Counted from the stretch's first letter, positions 25,035 through 35,595 are shown. The stretch is 64,000 nucleotides of DNA from Opitutia bacterium (GCA_016187925.1 JACPIS010000024.1:1-64000), one strand, 5' to 3'. Program-made: numbers and translations. The notes: generated by a model not told the origin, from the sequence alone.

Positions 25035-28000
25035 ATGACCGTCCGCCGCATGTCGTCACGTCCCAAACCGCCGCCGCGCTTCCGCATCGAGTTCCCGCCC
25101 GAACTGCCGATCAGCGCGCGCGCGGACGAGATCATCGGCCTGCTGCAGAAGCACCAGGTGCTGGTGCTCGCGGGCGAGACCGGCTCGGGCAAGACGACGC
25201 AGATCCCCAAGATGTGCCTCGCCGCCGGCAGCGGCACGCGCGGCCGCATCGCCTGCACGCAGCCGCGCCGCGTCGCGGCCTCGTCCGTCTCGCGCCGCGT
25301 GGCCGAGGAGCTGAACGTGCCGTGGGGCCGCGAGGTCGGCTGCAAGATCCGCTTCGCCGACCAGACGTCCGACGCGACCCTCATCAAGTTCATGACCGAC
25401 GGCATGCTGCTTGCCGAGCTGCAGGGCGACCCCGAGCTGCGCGAATACGACACCATCATCGTCGACGAGGCGCACGAACGCTCGCTCAACATCGATTTCA
25501 TCCTCGGCCACCTGCGGCGCCTGCGCACGCGCCGGCCCGACCTGCGCATCGTCATCACCTCGGCCACCATCGACACCGAGGCGTTCTCCCAGGCGTTCGA
25601 CGGCGCGCCCATCGTCGAGGTGTCCGGCCGTGTCTATCCCGTCGAGGTCATCTATGCGCCGTTGGAGGAATGGGTAGGGGCCGTTGCCCCCAACGGCCCA
25701 TCCGGTGACGAGCCAAGGGCGATTGAGGGCAATCGCCCCTACCGACAGAACCGCAACGACGAATACACCTACCTCGACGCCGCCGAGGAGGCGGTCGAGC
25801 GCGTGCTCCAGGAAAGCACGCACGGCGACATCCTCGTCTTCCTGCCCACGGAGCGCGACATCCGCGAGGTGCGCGATCTGCTCGAGGGCCGCCACCTGCG
25901 CGACGTCGAGGTCGTGCCGCTCTTCGGCCGGCTGACCAACGCCGAGCAGCAACGCGTGTTCGCGCCGACGCAGCGCCGCAAGATCGTCGTCGCGACGAAC
26001 ATCGCCGAGACCTCGCTCACGATCCCCGGCATCCGCTTCGTCATCGACTCCGGGCTCGCGCGCGTCAGCCGCTACGTGCCGCAGAGCCGCACGCGCCGGC
26101 TGCCGGTCGAGCCGGTGGCGCAGAGCAGCGCCGACCAGCGCAAGGGCCGGTGCGGCCGCGTGAGCGACGGCGTGTGCATCCGCCTCTACGCCGAGCAGGA
26201 TTTCAACGACCGCCCGCGCTTCGCCCAGCCGGAGATCCAGCGCAGCAACCTCGCCGACGTCATCCTGCGCATGAAGGCCTTCGGGCTCGGCGACATCGAG
26301 GAGTTTCCGTTCCTCAACGCCCCGCCGGCGAAGGGCATCCGCGCCGGCTACGCCCTGCTGGAGGAACTGGGGGCGATCATTTCCGAGGGTAGGGCGGGAC
26401 CGCTGGGCCCGCCGGGGAACGCGGCTAGTGTCTCAAGCCCGGCGCGCCCGGCGGTCGCGCCCTACCAAGAATGGCAGCTCACCGATCTCGGTCGCGAGCT
26501 CGCGCACCTGCCGGTCGACCCGACGGTCGGCCGCATGATCCTGCAGGCGCGCACCGAGAAGGCGCTGCGCGAGGTGCTCATCATCGCCGCCGCGCTCAGC
26601 ATCCAGGACCCGCGCGAGCGGCCGCTCGACGCGCAGGCGAAGGCCGACGCCGCGCACCGGCGCTTCACGCATCCCGATTCGGATTTTCTCACGCTGCTCG
26701 CCATCTGGGAGGATTACCACGACGAGTTCGAAAAGATGACCCTCGGCAAGCTGCGCAAGTTCTGCACGGCGCACTTCCTGTCGTTCATGCGCATGCGCGA
26801 GTGGCGCGACGTCCATGCGCAGCTGGTCGACACGATCGAGGGCCGCGAGGGCTTCGTGGACACCTCGGTCTTCGACGGGCTCACGCCGGGCAAGGAAGTG
26901 CCGCTCACGATGGGCACGCCGGGTTATCGCGCCATCCACCGCTCGATCCTGTCCGGCCTGCTCGGCAACATCGCCACGCGCACCGACGAGGGCACCTATC
27001 ACGCCACGCACGACCGCAAGGTGGCGGTGTTTCCCGGCTCGGCGCTGTTCGAGCGGCCGGAGCGGTCCGGCGTGCGGTCCGCCTTCGCCAAGGCTTCGGC
27101 GGACGAGCCGCGCGGCAAGCGCACGGCTCGCTGGCTCATGGCCGCCGAGATCATGGAGACGGGCAAGGTTTACGCCCGCACCTGCGCGCGCATCGACCCG
27201 CACTGGGCGCTCGACCTCGCCGCGCACATCATCCGCGCGTCGCACAGCGAGCCGTTCTGGAATCCCGATGCCGGCCGCGTGCTCGTGAAGGAGCGCCGCC
27301 GCCTCTACAACCTCGAGCTGGAGACGCGCTCGGTCGGCTACGGCAAGCTCGACCCGGTCCACGCCACGGAGATTTTCATCCGCGAGGGCCTCGTGGGCGA
27401 CAGCATCACGTGGCCCTTCGACTTTCTCACCCACAACCGGAAGCTGCGCGAGAAGACCGAGACGATCCTCACGCGCACGCGCAGCGCCGGCTATCTCGAC
27501 CTCGACGAGGCGGCGTATCGCTTCTACGCGGCGCGGCTGCTGCCGGAGGGTAGGGCGCGACCGCCGGGCGCGCCGAAGGATGATGCCGGAGCGGCGGGCC
27601 CAGCGGCGACGAGTGCGGCGGCCTCGGCGGTCCCGCCCTGCCTTGCGAGCCCAAATGAGGGTGGGGCGGGCAGTCCCTTGCCCGCCGAGGATGCGCGGCG
27701 CGGAGTGGAGTCCGCGCCCTTCCTCGGCATCAGCAGCGTGCCGGAGCTCATCGATCTCGTGCGCCACCGGCAGATGACCGAGCCGAAATTCCTTTGCATG
27801 GCGGAGGACGACATCAAGCCGCCCGCCGAACTTACGCGCGAGGCCGCGGCGTTCCCCGAGGCGCTGCCGCTGCTGAACCGCGCGCTGCCGCTCAATTACC
27901 TTTATCGGCCCGGCAAGGAAGACGACGGCGTGACCCTGCGCGTCAGCCCGGCCGAGGCGGAGACGCTCACGCCCGCCACGCTCGACTGGGCGGTGCCCGG

Positions 28001-29447
28001 CCATCTGCGCGAAAAAATCGAGCTGCTGCTCAAGACGCTGCCCAAGGAGCAGCGCCGCACGCTTATCCCGCTGACGGAGACGGCGGAGAAGATTGCCGCG
28101 GAGATCGGGCTGATTGCCGGCCGCACGCCGCAGCCGACGCTCACGGTCGCGCTGGCCGAAGTGCTGACCGCGCGGCTGGGCGTGCGGATCGACGCGAAGA
28201 TTTTCGGCGGCAAGCCGCTGCCCGACCACCTGCGCGTGCGCGTCGAGGTGGTGGACAAGAACGGCGCCGCGCTCGGCGCCAGCCGCGAGCTCTCCGACCT
28301 GCAGCAGCAGCTCGGCGCGCAGCAGCGGCAGGCGAGCCAGCAGGCCGCGACGGGCGACACGGCCGCGTGGCGCGCCGCGCGGGCCAAGTGGGAGACACCC
28401 GCGGCGCTGGAGTGGAAATTCGGCGACCTGCCGGAGTCGGTCGTGATCGCCGAGCACGCCGGCGTGCCGGTGCGGGCGTATCCGGGCCTGCAGGCGGTCG
28501 AGGCCGGTGTCGCGGTGCGGTTGTTCGCCACGACCGAGGAGGCGCAGGCGGCGTCGCGCGGCGGCCTGGCGAAATTGTTCGAGACGCAGCTGCGCTACGA
28601 ACTCGGCTGGCTCGAAAAGGATCTGCGCGACCTGCGCGCGCTCGGGATGCTGGTCGCGACGCTGACCACGGTGGAGGCGTTGCAGCAGGATGCGCTCGTC
28701 TCGATCCGGCGCTGGGTGACCGATGGGGCGCGGGTGGGTAGGGCGGGCCCGCTGGGCCCGCCGAAGGATGATCGCGAAGCGGCGGGCCCAGCGGTCCCGC
28801 CCTACCTCACGAAGGGGGCATTCGAGCGCGCGCTCCACGAGGCCAAGGCCGACCTGCGCGGGCTCGTGCCGAAGCTCGGCGACTGGCTGAAGGAAATTTT
28901 CACGCTGCGGCTGGCGCTGCAGACGCACAAGACGCCGTATCCGGGGCTGGAGACCGACCTCGGCAACCTGCTGCCGCCGGACTTCCTGCGGCGGACGCCG
29001 TTCGCACGCGTGAAACATCTGCCGCGCTATCTCAAGGCCATGCAGGCGCGCGCCGACCGCTGGAAGCGCGACCCGGCCAAGGACTCTTCCCGCGCGCGCG
29101 AGTTGCAGCCGTTCGTGCAGGCTGTAGCGGCGCTCTATGAGCGCCGGCCCGGCGGGGTCGAGGGCGCACGCGCCGGCGGTCATAGACCGCCGCTACAGGA
29201 GGAAGCGAAAGAGGCCTTCCGCTGGTTGGTGGAGGAGTTTCGCGTGAGCCTGTTCGCGCAGGAGCTGGGCACGGTCGAGGCGGTGTCGGCGGTGCGGCTC
29301 GAACGGGCGTTGCAGGAAGTCACCGCCGGCAAAAGCGTGACGGCGGAAGAACCGCCGGTTCACGCGCCGCGGAAGGCGCTGCCGTTGCCGGTCAAGGGCA
29401 AGACGACGCTGAAGAGCCTCGACGCCCTCGGCAATCTGCCGCGCTGA
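25035..29447 (+). CDS. hrpA: ATP-dependent RNA helicase HrpA, with in-frame palindromic repeat insertions
   Basis: 1470 residues. DEAH-box helicase: Walker A GETGSGKTTQ, motif II DEAH, motif III SAT and C-terminal motifs QRKGRCGRVSDG. The HA2, OB-fold and long C-terminal HrpA domains (DUF3418) follow. HrpA acts on mRNA and stalled ribosomes. The frame contains six palindromic repeats that look inserted at about residues 213-237, 452-478, 681-690, 839-885, 1235-1258 and 1363-1388. They fall at loops between conserved blocks and encode low-complexity Gly/Ala/Pro/Arg phrases such as GRAGPLGPPKDD. The remainder matches HrpA closely (for example FPGSALF...RWLMAAEIMET), so the protein is probably active. 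ATG 25050 is an alternative start. Confidence 0.94.
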   Translation: MTVRRMSSRPKPPPRFRIEFPPELPISARADEIIGLLQKHQVLVLAGETGSGKTTQIPKMCLAAGSGTRGRIACTQPRRVAASSVSRRVAEELNVPWGREVGCKIRFADQTSDATLIKFMTDGMLLAELQGDPELREYDTIIVDEAHERSLNIDFILGHLRRLRTRRPDLRIVITSATIDTEAFSQAFDGAPIVEVSGRVYPVEVIYAPLEEWVGAVAPNGPSGDEPRAIEGNRPYRQNRNDEYTYLDAAEEAVERVLQESTHGDILVFLPTERDIREVRDLLEGRHLRDVEVVPLFGRLTNAEQQRVFAPTQRRKIVVATNIAETSLTIPGIRFVIDSGLARVSRYVPQSRTRRLPVEPVAQSSADQRKGRCGRVSDGVCIRLYAEQDFNDRPRFAQPEIQRSNLADVILRMKAFGLGDIEEFPFLNAPPAKGIRAGYALLEELGAIISEGRAGPLGPPGNAASVSSPARPAVAPYQEWQLTDLGRELAHLPVDPTVGRMILQARTEKALREVLIIAAALSIQDPRERPLDAQAKADAAHRRFTHPDSDFLTLLAIWEDYHDEFEKMTLGKLRKFCTAHFLSFMRMREWRDVHAQLVDTIEGREGFVDTSVFDGLTPGKEVPLTMGTPGYRAIHRSILSGLLGNIATRTDEGTYHATHDRKVAVFPGSALFERPERSGVRSAFAKASADEPRGKRTARWLMAAEIMETGKVYARTCARIDPHWALDLAAHIIRASHSEPFWNPDAGRVLVKERRRLYNLELETRSVGYGKLDPVHATEIFIREGLVGDSITWPFDFLTHNRKLREKTETILTRTRSAGYLDLDEAAYRFYAARLLPEGRARPPGAPKDDAGAAGPAATSAAASAVPPCLASPNEGGAGSPLPAEDARRGVESAPFLGISSVPELIDLVRHRQMTEPKFLCMAEDDIKPPAELTREAAAFPEALPLLNRALPLNYLYRPGKEDDGVTLRVSPAEAETLTPATLDWAVPGHLREKIELLLKTLPKEQRRTLIPLTETAEKIAAEIGLIAGRTPQPTLTVALAEVLTARLGVRIDAKIFGGKPLPDHLRVRVEVVDKNGAALGASRELSDLQQQLGAQQRQASQQAATGDTAAWRAARAKWETPAALEWKFGDLPESVVIAEHAGVPVRAYPGLQAVEAGVAVRLFATTEEAQAASRGGLAKLFETQLRYELGWLEKDLRDLRALGMLVATLTTVEALQQDALVSIRRWVTDGARVGRAGPLGPPKDDREAAGPAVPPYLTKGAFERALHEAKADLRGLVPKLGDWLKEIFTLRLALQTHKTPYPGLETDLGNLLPPDFLRRTPFARVKHLPRYLKAMQARADRWKRDPAKDSSRARELQPFVQAVAALYERRPGGVEGARAGGHRPPLQEEAKEAFRWLVEEFRVSLFAQELGTVEAVSAVRLERALQEVTAGKSVTAEEPPVHAPRKALPLPVKGKTTLKSLDALGNLPR
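25673..25743 (+). repeat. GGTAGGG-type palindrome inside hrpA (copy 1)
   Basis: GGTAGGGGC at the left end pairs with GCCCCTACC at the right. Two inner hairpins are built from GGGCCGTTG/CAACGGCCC and GGGCGATTG/CAATCGCCC. It is read in a different frame from the other hrpA copies (VGAVAPNGPSGDEPRAIEGN). Confidence 0.85.
26388..26466 (+). repeat. GGTAGGG-type palindrome inside hrpA (copy 2)
   Basis: 79 bases. Arms GGTAGGGCGGGACCGC and GCGGTCGCGCCCTACC match at 15 of 16 positions. Encodes GRAGPLGPPGN... and ends ...APY. It lies between the winged-helix and HA2 parts of the helicase. Confidence 0.88.
27077..27104 (+). repeat. GTCCGCC...GGCGGAC palindrome inside hrpA (copy 3)
   Basis: 28 bases with arms GTCCGCC and GGCGGAC around TTCGCCAAGGCTTC. 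Encodes SAFAKASADE. This phrase interrupts the conserved FPGSALFE...RWLMAAE block. Confidence 0.8.
27549..27642 (+). repeat. GGTAGGG-type palindrome inside hrpA (copy 4), with adjoining hairpin
   Basis: 94 bases, GGTAGGGCGCGACCGCC to GGCGGTCCCGCCCTGCC. The centre, GCCGAAGGATGAT...AGCGGCGGGCCCAGCGG, is nearly the same as in copy 5. A further hairpin GGGCGGGCA/TTGCCCGCC follows at 27664-27686, so two elements may lie in tandem. Confidence 0.85.
28737..28806 (+). repeat. GGTAGGG-type palindrome inside hrpA (copy 5)
   Basis: 70 bases, GGTAGGGCGGGCCCGCTGGG to AGCGGTCCCGCCCTACC. Read in the same frame as copies 2 and 4 (GRAGPLGPPKDD ... PPYL). Confidence 0.88.
29122..29198 (+). repeat. CTGTAGCGGCG-type palindrome inside hrpA (copy 6)
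   Basis: CTGTAGCGGCG (29122-29132) pairs with CGCCGCTACAG (29188-29198), with inner GCGGTC/GACCGC-like arms. It belongs to the same family as the intergenic copies at 44998-45076 and 45249-45276. The frame stays open through it (LYERRPGGVEGARAGGHRPP). Confidence 0.85.
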
Positions 29448-29461
29448 ACGCGGCACCAGTT

Positions 29462-30733
29462 TCAGCGCGCCACCGGTGCAGCGGGCGCGGCCGGGGCGGG
29501 GTTGAGTCCGAGGGCGCGCACGTAGCCGGCGTTGATGTGGCAGTGCTCGAAGCGGATGTTTTCGAGCAGCTCCGCCAGCGCGCGGCGTCCGGTCTCGAGC
29601 GGCGGGAGCGCCTTGCGGATGGCGTCGAAATCTTCGCCGCGCGGCGTGTTGACGTATTTGACGATGGTTTTCCAGTCGGCCGGGGCGGGCGCGGTCGCGA
29701 CAGTCTCGCCGGCGCCGATCTTCTTGTAGGTCCAGAAACACCAGCCGATGTCGTGCTTCTCGAGCACGAGGCGGAATTTTTCGACCCAGTCGTCGGATTC
29801 CTCGCCCGACTCGCCGAGCCACAGGGGGACGTTGGTCTTCTCGCGCCAGGCGAGGTAGCGCTGGATGGATTTTTCCACGGGGGCGTCCTGGTAGAGATGG
29901 AAAGTGTAGGCGAGGTTCGGCGCGAAAGGCGGGCCGAGGACCTCGAACTGGGTGTTCCACTGCGCGCCGCCGAGGAAGATGATGTGATGCGGGTCGACCT
30001 CGCGCACGGCGGGCACGAGCCGGCGGTAGAACTCGGCGAGCAGCGGATTGTATTTCTTGGGGTTGTGGTAGTCGGCGATGGGCTCGTTGAGCAGGTCGTA
30101 GCCGAGTACGGTGGTCTCGGCGCGGTAACGGGCGGCGAGGGCGCGCCAGAGGTCGATGGTCAGTTGTTGGGCGGCGGGGTCCTCGAAGAGCAAGGGGCGG
30201 GCGCGGCTGTCGTCGATGTTGGCGCCGGTCTGACCGCCGGGCGCGCCGTGCAGGTCGATGATGGTGTAGAGACCCTCCTCGCGGCACCAACCGATCACGC
30301 GGTCGAGCAGGGCCCAGCCCGGACCCTCGAAGCGGAAGGGCGCGTGCTCCGTGACGAACAGCCGCCAGTTGAGCGGGAGGCGCACGGTGTTGAAGCCCGC
30401 GGCGCGGAGAAAGCGGACGTCGTCGCGCGTGACGTAGTTGTCGCGCCACTGGCGCCAGAACTTGGCGGCGGAGACATCGCCCACGAGTTCGGCGACGGCG
30501 TTCTCGATGAGGCGCGGCGAGCCGGCGTTGTGGAAGCCCCACATGTAGCCCTCGGGGAGGAGCCAGTTGCCGAAATTGGTGCCGCGCATGCGGAACACCT
30601 CGCCTGCCGGGGTGATGAAATCGCGGCCGCGCACCTGCACGAAGGCCGAGGCGGGCGGCGGCTCGGCGGCGAAAACGGTCAGGGCGGAGAGGAGCAGGCC
30701 GAGCAGCCAGACGGGGCGGGGAAAACAAAGCAT
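29462..30733 (-). CDS. secreted glycoside hydrolase, family 5 type
   Basis: 423 residues from ATG 30733, which starts a clean signal peptide (FPRPVWLLGLLLSALTVFAA); 60 upstream codons in frame are not needed. A (beta/alpha)8 glycosidase of GH5 type: early RGTNFGNWLLPEGYMWG, NTVRLPLNW, YTIIDLHGAPG, acid/base glutamate in YDLLNEPIADYH and nucleophile glutamate in PLWLGESGEESDDW. It most likely cuts beta-1,4- or beta-1,3-glucans or mannans outside the cytoplasm; the exact substrate cannot be read off. Convergent with hrpA. Confidence 0.9.
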   Translation of the reverse strand: MLCFPRPVWLLGLLLSALTVFAAEPPPASAFVQVRGRDFITPAGEVFRMRGTNFGNWLLPEGYMWGFHNAGSPRLIENAVAELVGDVSAAKFWRQWRDNYVTRDDVRFLRAAGFNTVRLPLNWRLFVTEHAPFRFEGPGWALLDRVIGWCREEGLYTIIDLHGAPGGQTGANIDDSRARPLLFEDPAAQQLTIDLWRALAARYRAETTVLGYDLLNEPIADYHNPKKYNPLLAEFYRRLVPAVREVDPHHIIFLGGAQWNTQFEVLGPPFAPNLAYTFHLYQDAPVEKSIQRYLAWREKTNVPLWLGESGEESDDWVEKFRLVLEKHDIGWCFWTYKKIGAGETVATAPAPADWKTIVKYVNTPRGEDFDAIRKALPPLETGRRALAELLENIRFEHCHINAGYVRALGLNPAPAAPAAPVAR

Positions 30734-30900
30734 CCGGCACTTTGAAATCCGGAATGTGCCGCGGTCAAATGGATTGGGGCGGCAGGCGGGAATTCGTGAC
30801 CGGCGGTGATAATTTTCCTTAAAGCCAAAATATGCCCGGCTTTCAGGGTTGTCGGCGGACGATGCGTGGATAGGTTGAGGGCAACCCCAGTTCTTACCCC

Positions 30901-31347
30901 ATGAACAACACATCGATCGCTACCCTGCTGGAGCAGAAAGGCGGCGCGGTGCACACGGTGCCGACCACCGTGACCGTGCTGGAAGCCGTGCAGGAAATGA
31001 ACCGCCACAAGGTCGGCTCCGTGCTCGTGATGAACGGCCTGCGGCTGGCCGGCATCTTCACCGAGCGCGACGTGCTGCGCCGCGTCGTCGGCGCCGAGTT
31101 GGATCCCCTGACCACGCCCATCACGAAGGTCATGACCACGGACGTGCTCACCATCGTGCCCGAGACATCGGTGCAGGATGTCATGAATCTCTTCACGGAA
31201 AAACACTGCCGCCATCTGCCGGTCGTCAAGGCCGGGCAGTTGCTCGGCCTGATTTCCATCGGCGACGTGTCGCGCTGGGTGGCCAACGCGGACCGCGCGG
31301 AGGCGGAGTCGCTCCGGCAATACATCGGCGGCGGACTGTCGGCGTGA
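30901..31347 (+). CDS. protein with paired CBS domains
   Basis: 148 residues made almost entirely of two CBS motifs: about 8-62 (TVTVLEAVQEMNRHKVGSVLV, then GIFTERDVLRRVV) and 75-130 (MTTDVLTIVPETSVQDVMNLF, then CRHLPVV and GLISIGDVSRWV). CBS pairs bind adenine nucleotides and act as energy sensors or regulatory subunits. The stop overlaps the GTG start of the following lipoprotein gene, so both are on one transcript. Confidence 0.93.
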   Translation: MNNTSIATLLEQKGGAVHTVPTTVTVLEAVQEMNRHKVGSVLVMNGLRLAGIFTERDVLRRVVGAELDPLTTPITKVMTTDVLTIVPETSVQDVMNLFTEKHCRHLPVVKAGQLLGLISIGDVSRWVANADRAEAESLRQYIGGGLSA

Positions 31348-31808
31348 GGCGCGCCGCGGTCCTGCTTCTCGCGCTGCACATCCTGCTGGGCGGAGGCTGC
31401 GCCGTGGTCGTCACCACGGCGATGGTGGCGGGCAGCGTCGCCGCGGCCACGGTGGCGACCGCGGGCAAGGTGACCGTCGCCACGGTGAAAACCACCGGCA
31501 AGGTCGCGGCGTCGGCCGTGACCTCCTCGGGCGACGTGGCCGCCTTGAGCATGGAATCCGCGGCACGGCTGGCGCGGGCCGGCATGGTGGTCGTGGTCGA
31601 CGGCGCCAGCGGTGCCGTGACGGAGATGCCGTGGCGCGAGGGCCTGCGGCTGGCGCAGGCGGTAGAGGCCGGCCGGTTCTCGAGCGGCCTGCGGGTGGCG
31701 AACATTTTCCGGCGGAGTGGCGTGGTCGCGGCCGACCTCGCGCGTGTGCGGGCCGGCCGGGAGGATCATGCGCTGCTCTCGGGCGATGTGCTGGAGTTGC
31801 GCCGCTAG
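31344..31808 (+). CDS. small putative lipoprotein
   Basis: 154 residues from GTG 31344 (GTGA overlap with the CBS gene). The leader RRAAVLLLALHILLGGGC is a lipoprotein signal with Cys at the expected position. A low-complexity Val/Ala/Thr stretch follows (TTAMVAGSVAAATVATAGK and similar), often seen in glycine-zipper-like membrane-associated proteins. A folded C-terminal part ends with ALLSGDVLELRR. No family recognised. Confidence 0.6.
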   Translation: MRRAAVLLLALHILLGGGCAVVVTTAMVAGSVAAATVATAGKVTVATVKTTGKVAASAVTSSGDVAALSMESAARLARAGMVVVVDGASGAVTEMPWREGLRLAQAVEAGRFSSGLRVANIFRRSGVVAADLARVRAGREDHALLSGDVLELRR

Positions 31809-31903
31809 GTCTGTGCCCGTCCGGCCGGACTCGTGCCTAGGGGAATGCGCTCAGGCAAATACCCTTGCTAGCCCGGTGACGGGGGAGTTTTAAGTTGGGG
31901 TGC

Positions 31904-33315
<1,412 letters not shown>

Positions 33316-33325
<10 letters not shown>

Positions 33326-33560
33326 TCGAGGACGACTGGGGCAACCAGCGCGTGATCGCGACCATGCCCGGCGGATGGGCTTGCAGACGCACATCGTCGG
33401 CACCGGGGCGGGCGGGGTGAAAGCGGCCGTCGCGGATGATGGAGCGCTTGTGTTGTTGGACATGCGGATGCCGGACATGGACGGCGTCGAAGCGGTCCGG
33501 CGGATCCGGGCGCAACTGGCGGGCCGCACGCCGCCGTGTGAGGCCCCGGCGCGCGCGCCG
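33316..33560 (+). pseudogene. frameshifted and truncated receiver domain remnant
   Basis: Immediately after the kinase, one frame reads [18 protein letters not shown] and a second, starting near 33367, continues [13 protein letters not shown], then ALVLLDMRMPDMDGVEAVRRI. This includes the phospho-acceptor aspartate and ends at GRTPP near 33535. Two frame changes separate these pieces from the kinase and from each other, and the last third of the domain (the conserved Thr/Ser and Lys) is missing. It is a decayed C-terminal domain of the preceding kinase. Confidence 0.8.
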
Positions 33561-33596
33561 CTTGCGCTTGGGCGTGGTTTGTCTAGTTTCCGGTCC

Positions 33597-34382
33597 ATGT
33601 TACTCCGCAAACTGACCGCACTCCTCCTCGCCGCGGCTCTCGCCGCCGGCGCCTCGGCCAAGATTGTCACCAAGTCCGTGCCGTACGAGCACGCGGGCGT
33701 GAAGCTCGAGGGCTATCTCGCCTATGACGACAGCATCACGGGCAAGCGCCCCGGCGTGCTGGTGGTGCACGAATGGTGGGGCCTCAACGATTACGTGAAG
33801 GGCCGCGTCGAGCAGCTCGCCGCGCTGGGCTATGTCGCCTTCGCCCTCGACATGTACGGCGCCGGTGTCGTCACGACCGACGCGAAGAAGGCGCAGGAGC
33901 TGGTCAGCCAATTTTACGGCAAAGCGCTGATGGCCGAGCGGGCCCGCGCCGGCCTCGACCAGCTGCTCGCCACCGGCCTGGTGGCCGAGGGCAAGACGGC
34001 CGCCATCGGGTTCTGCTTCGGCGGTTCGACGAGCCTGGTCCTGGCCTACAGCGGAGCGCCGCTGGCCGGCGTCGTGAGTTTCCATGGCAGCCCGATCCCG
34101 GCCGGCCCGGGAGCCAGCAACAAGGCGAAGATTCTCATGCTGCACGGCGCGGCGGACGGCTTCGTGCCGGCCGAGGAAATCACCGCCTTTGAAAAGTCGA
34201 TGAACGAAGGCCATTTCGACTGGCAGTGGATCAATTACGCCTACGCCGTGCATGCGTTCAGCAATCCGGGCGCCGACCAGCTCGGGGCCGCCAACGGCAT
34301 TCCCATCGCCTACAACGAGCCGGCGGCTCGCCGCTCGTGGCAGCACATGCAGCTGTTCTTCAAGGAACTGTTCGGCCGGTAG
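33597..34382 (+). CDS. exported dienelactone hydrolase family protein
   Basis: 261 residues. Signal peptide (LTALLLAAALAAGASA) followed by the DLH alpha/beta hydrolase fold: GVLVVHEWWGLNDYVKGRVEQLA, nucleophile Cys in AIGFCFGGS, Asp in HGAADGFVP and His in YAVHAFSNPG. Such enzymes open lactone rings or hydrolyse related esters. TTGCGC (33562-33567) and TAGTTT (33584-33589), 16 bases apart, may form its promoter. A strong terminator follows the gene. Confidence 0.92.
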   Translation: MLLRKLTALLLAAALAAGASAKIVTKSVPYEHAGVKLEGYLAYDDSITGKRPGVLVVHEWWGLNDYVKGRVEQLAALGYVAFALDMYGAGVVTTDAKKAQELVSQFYGKALMAERARAGLDQLLATGLVAEGKTAAIGFCFGGSTSLVLAYSGAPLAGVVSFHGSPIPAGPGASNKAKILMLHGAADGFVPAEEITAFEKSMNEGHFDWQWINYAYAVHAFSNPGADQLGAANGIPIAYNEPAARRSWQHMQLFFKELFGR

Positions 34383-34407
34383 CGCGCGGTCAGTCTGAAG
34401 CATTCCG

Positions 34408-34437
34408 GCCCCGGGCTCTCCGCTCGGGGCTTTTTTT
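34408..34437 (+). terminator. intrinsic terminator after the dienelactone hydrolase gene
   Basis: Stem GCCCCG (34408-34413) pairs with CGGGGC (34425-34430) and is followed by seven T. Classic rho-independent form, 26 bases after the stop codon. Confidence 0.9.
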
Positions 34438-34501
34438 CGGCCGCTGAACCTGAATTCCTGTAACTTCGGGCGGTGGGTCGTGTTTTCTTGCACACGACCC
34501 T

Positions 34502-35515
34502 ATGAAAAAACTGCTTTCCCTGCTCGCGCTCGGCGCGTTGCTGGCGGCCCCGGCCGCTTTGTCCGCGAAAATCATCCGGACCGTCGAAAAGACTTTCACC
34601 GTCCAGCCCGGCGGCAACCTCAAGGCCCTGACCCAGGGCGGCGACATCGTCGTCCAGACCGCCGACATCAACGAGGTCCGCATCACGGCCCGCGAGACCA
34701 TCCGCGCCGGCACCGAGCAGGAGGCGGACGACATGCTCAAGAAGCTCACGCTCACCCTCGAGCAACACGGCAACGACGTCACCGCCGAAGCCAAGTACGC
34801 CGAGCGCCCCTTCGGGTTTCATTTCGGCAGCTGGCCGCCCGTGCAGGTGGACTTTACCGTGACGCTGCCCAAGCGCTTCAACGCCGACTTGGAGACTTCG
34901 CCAGCGGACAAGCAAGGACGCGTGAGCGCCGGTCTGATCAAGGCGAGCATCAACCTCGACCTCCACACTTCCGGGGGCGACATCACGGTCGGCGACCTCA
35001 ACGGCAACGTCCGCGCCCGCACCTCCGGAGGCGATCTGAAGTTCGCCCGCATCGATGGCGAACTCGATGGCGGCACCAGCGGCGGCAACATCACGCTCCG
35101 GGAGGGCACGGCCCGCGCCAAACTCAGCTCCTCCGGCGGCGACATCGAGGTCGAGCGTGCCGGCGGCCCCACGGAAGTCACCACGTCCGGCGGCAACATC
35201 CGTCTTGATTCCGTCGAGAATCTCGTCAGCGCCCACACCGCGGGCGGCGATGTGATTGCGACGATCACCGGTCCCATCAAGCAGGACACCGTGATCGGCA
35301 CCTCCGGTGGCGAAGTCGAGGTGCACGTCGTCAAGAGTGCCGCTTTCAATCTCGATGCCAGCACGTCGGGCGGCGATGTCGACGCTTCCGGCCTCACGCT
35401 CACCATCGACCGGGGCGGCGTCGGCAAGAGCCGGCTCGTCGGCTCGGTCAACGGCGGTGGACCGCGCCTCAAGCTCCGCTCGAGCGGCGGCGATATCAAG
35501 CTGCGCGCCGATTGA
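34502..35515 (+). CDS. exported DUF4097-type beta-solenoid protein
   Basis: 337 residues. Signal peptide (LLSLLALGALLAAPAALSA), then a repeated beta pattern in which S-G-G-D/N-I/V recurs about every 18-20 residues (TSGGDITVGDLNGNVRARTSGGDLKF, written here as adjoining repeats). This makes an adhesin-like DUF4097 right-handed beta structure. The family is exported and common in genomes with many ECF/anti-sigma systems; the function is unknown. ATG 34502 follows an unrelated terminator, so the gene has its own promoter. Confidence 0.85.
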   Translation: MKKLLSLLALGALLAAPAALSAKIIRTVEKTFTVQPGGNLKALTQGGDIVVQTADINEVRITARETIRAGTEQEADDMLKKLTLTLEQHGNDVTAEAKYAERPFGFHFGSWPPVQVDFTVTLPKRFNADLETSPADKQGRVSAGLIKASINLDLHTSGGDITVGDLNGNVRARTSGGDLKFARIDGELDGGTSGGNITLREGTARAKLSSSGGDIEVERAGGPTEVTTSGGNIRLDSVENLVSAHTAGGDVIATITGPIKQDTVIGTSGGEVEVHVVKSAAFNLDASTSGGDVDASGLTLTIDRGGVGKSRLVGSVNGGGPRLKLRSSGGDIKLRAD

Positions 35516-35595
35516 TTTTTCGTCAGGCAAGCCGTCAGTGTGTGTGCAAGGAAGCCAGCGCGAAAGCGCTGGCTTCTCGCTTTTGACGGCGTTCA

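Noticed and set aside
34968-35500. Recurring TCCGG(A/C)GGCGA-type motifs in the DUF4097 gene as a DNA repeat array
   Set aside because: They follow the codon pattern of the protein's S-G-G-D/N repeats and vary at third positions, so they reflect protein structure and not a mobile repeat.
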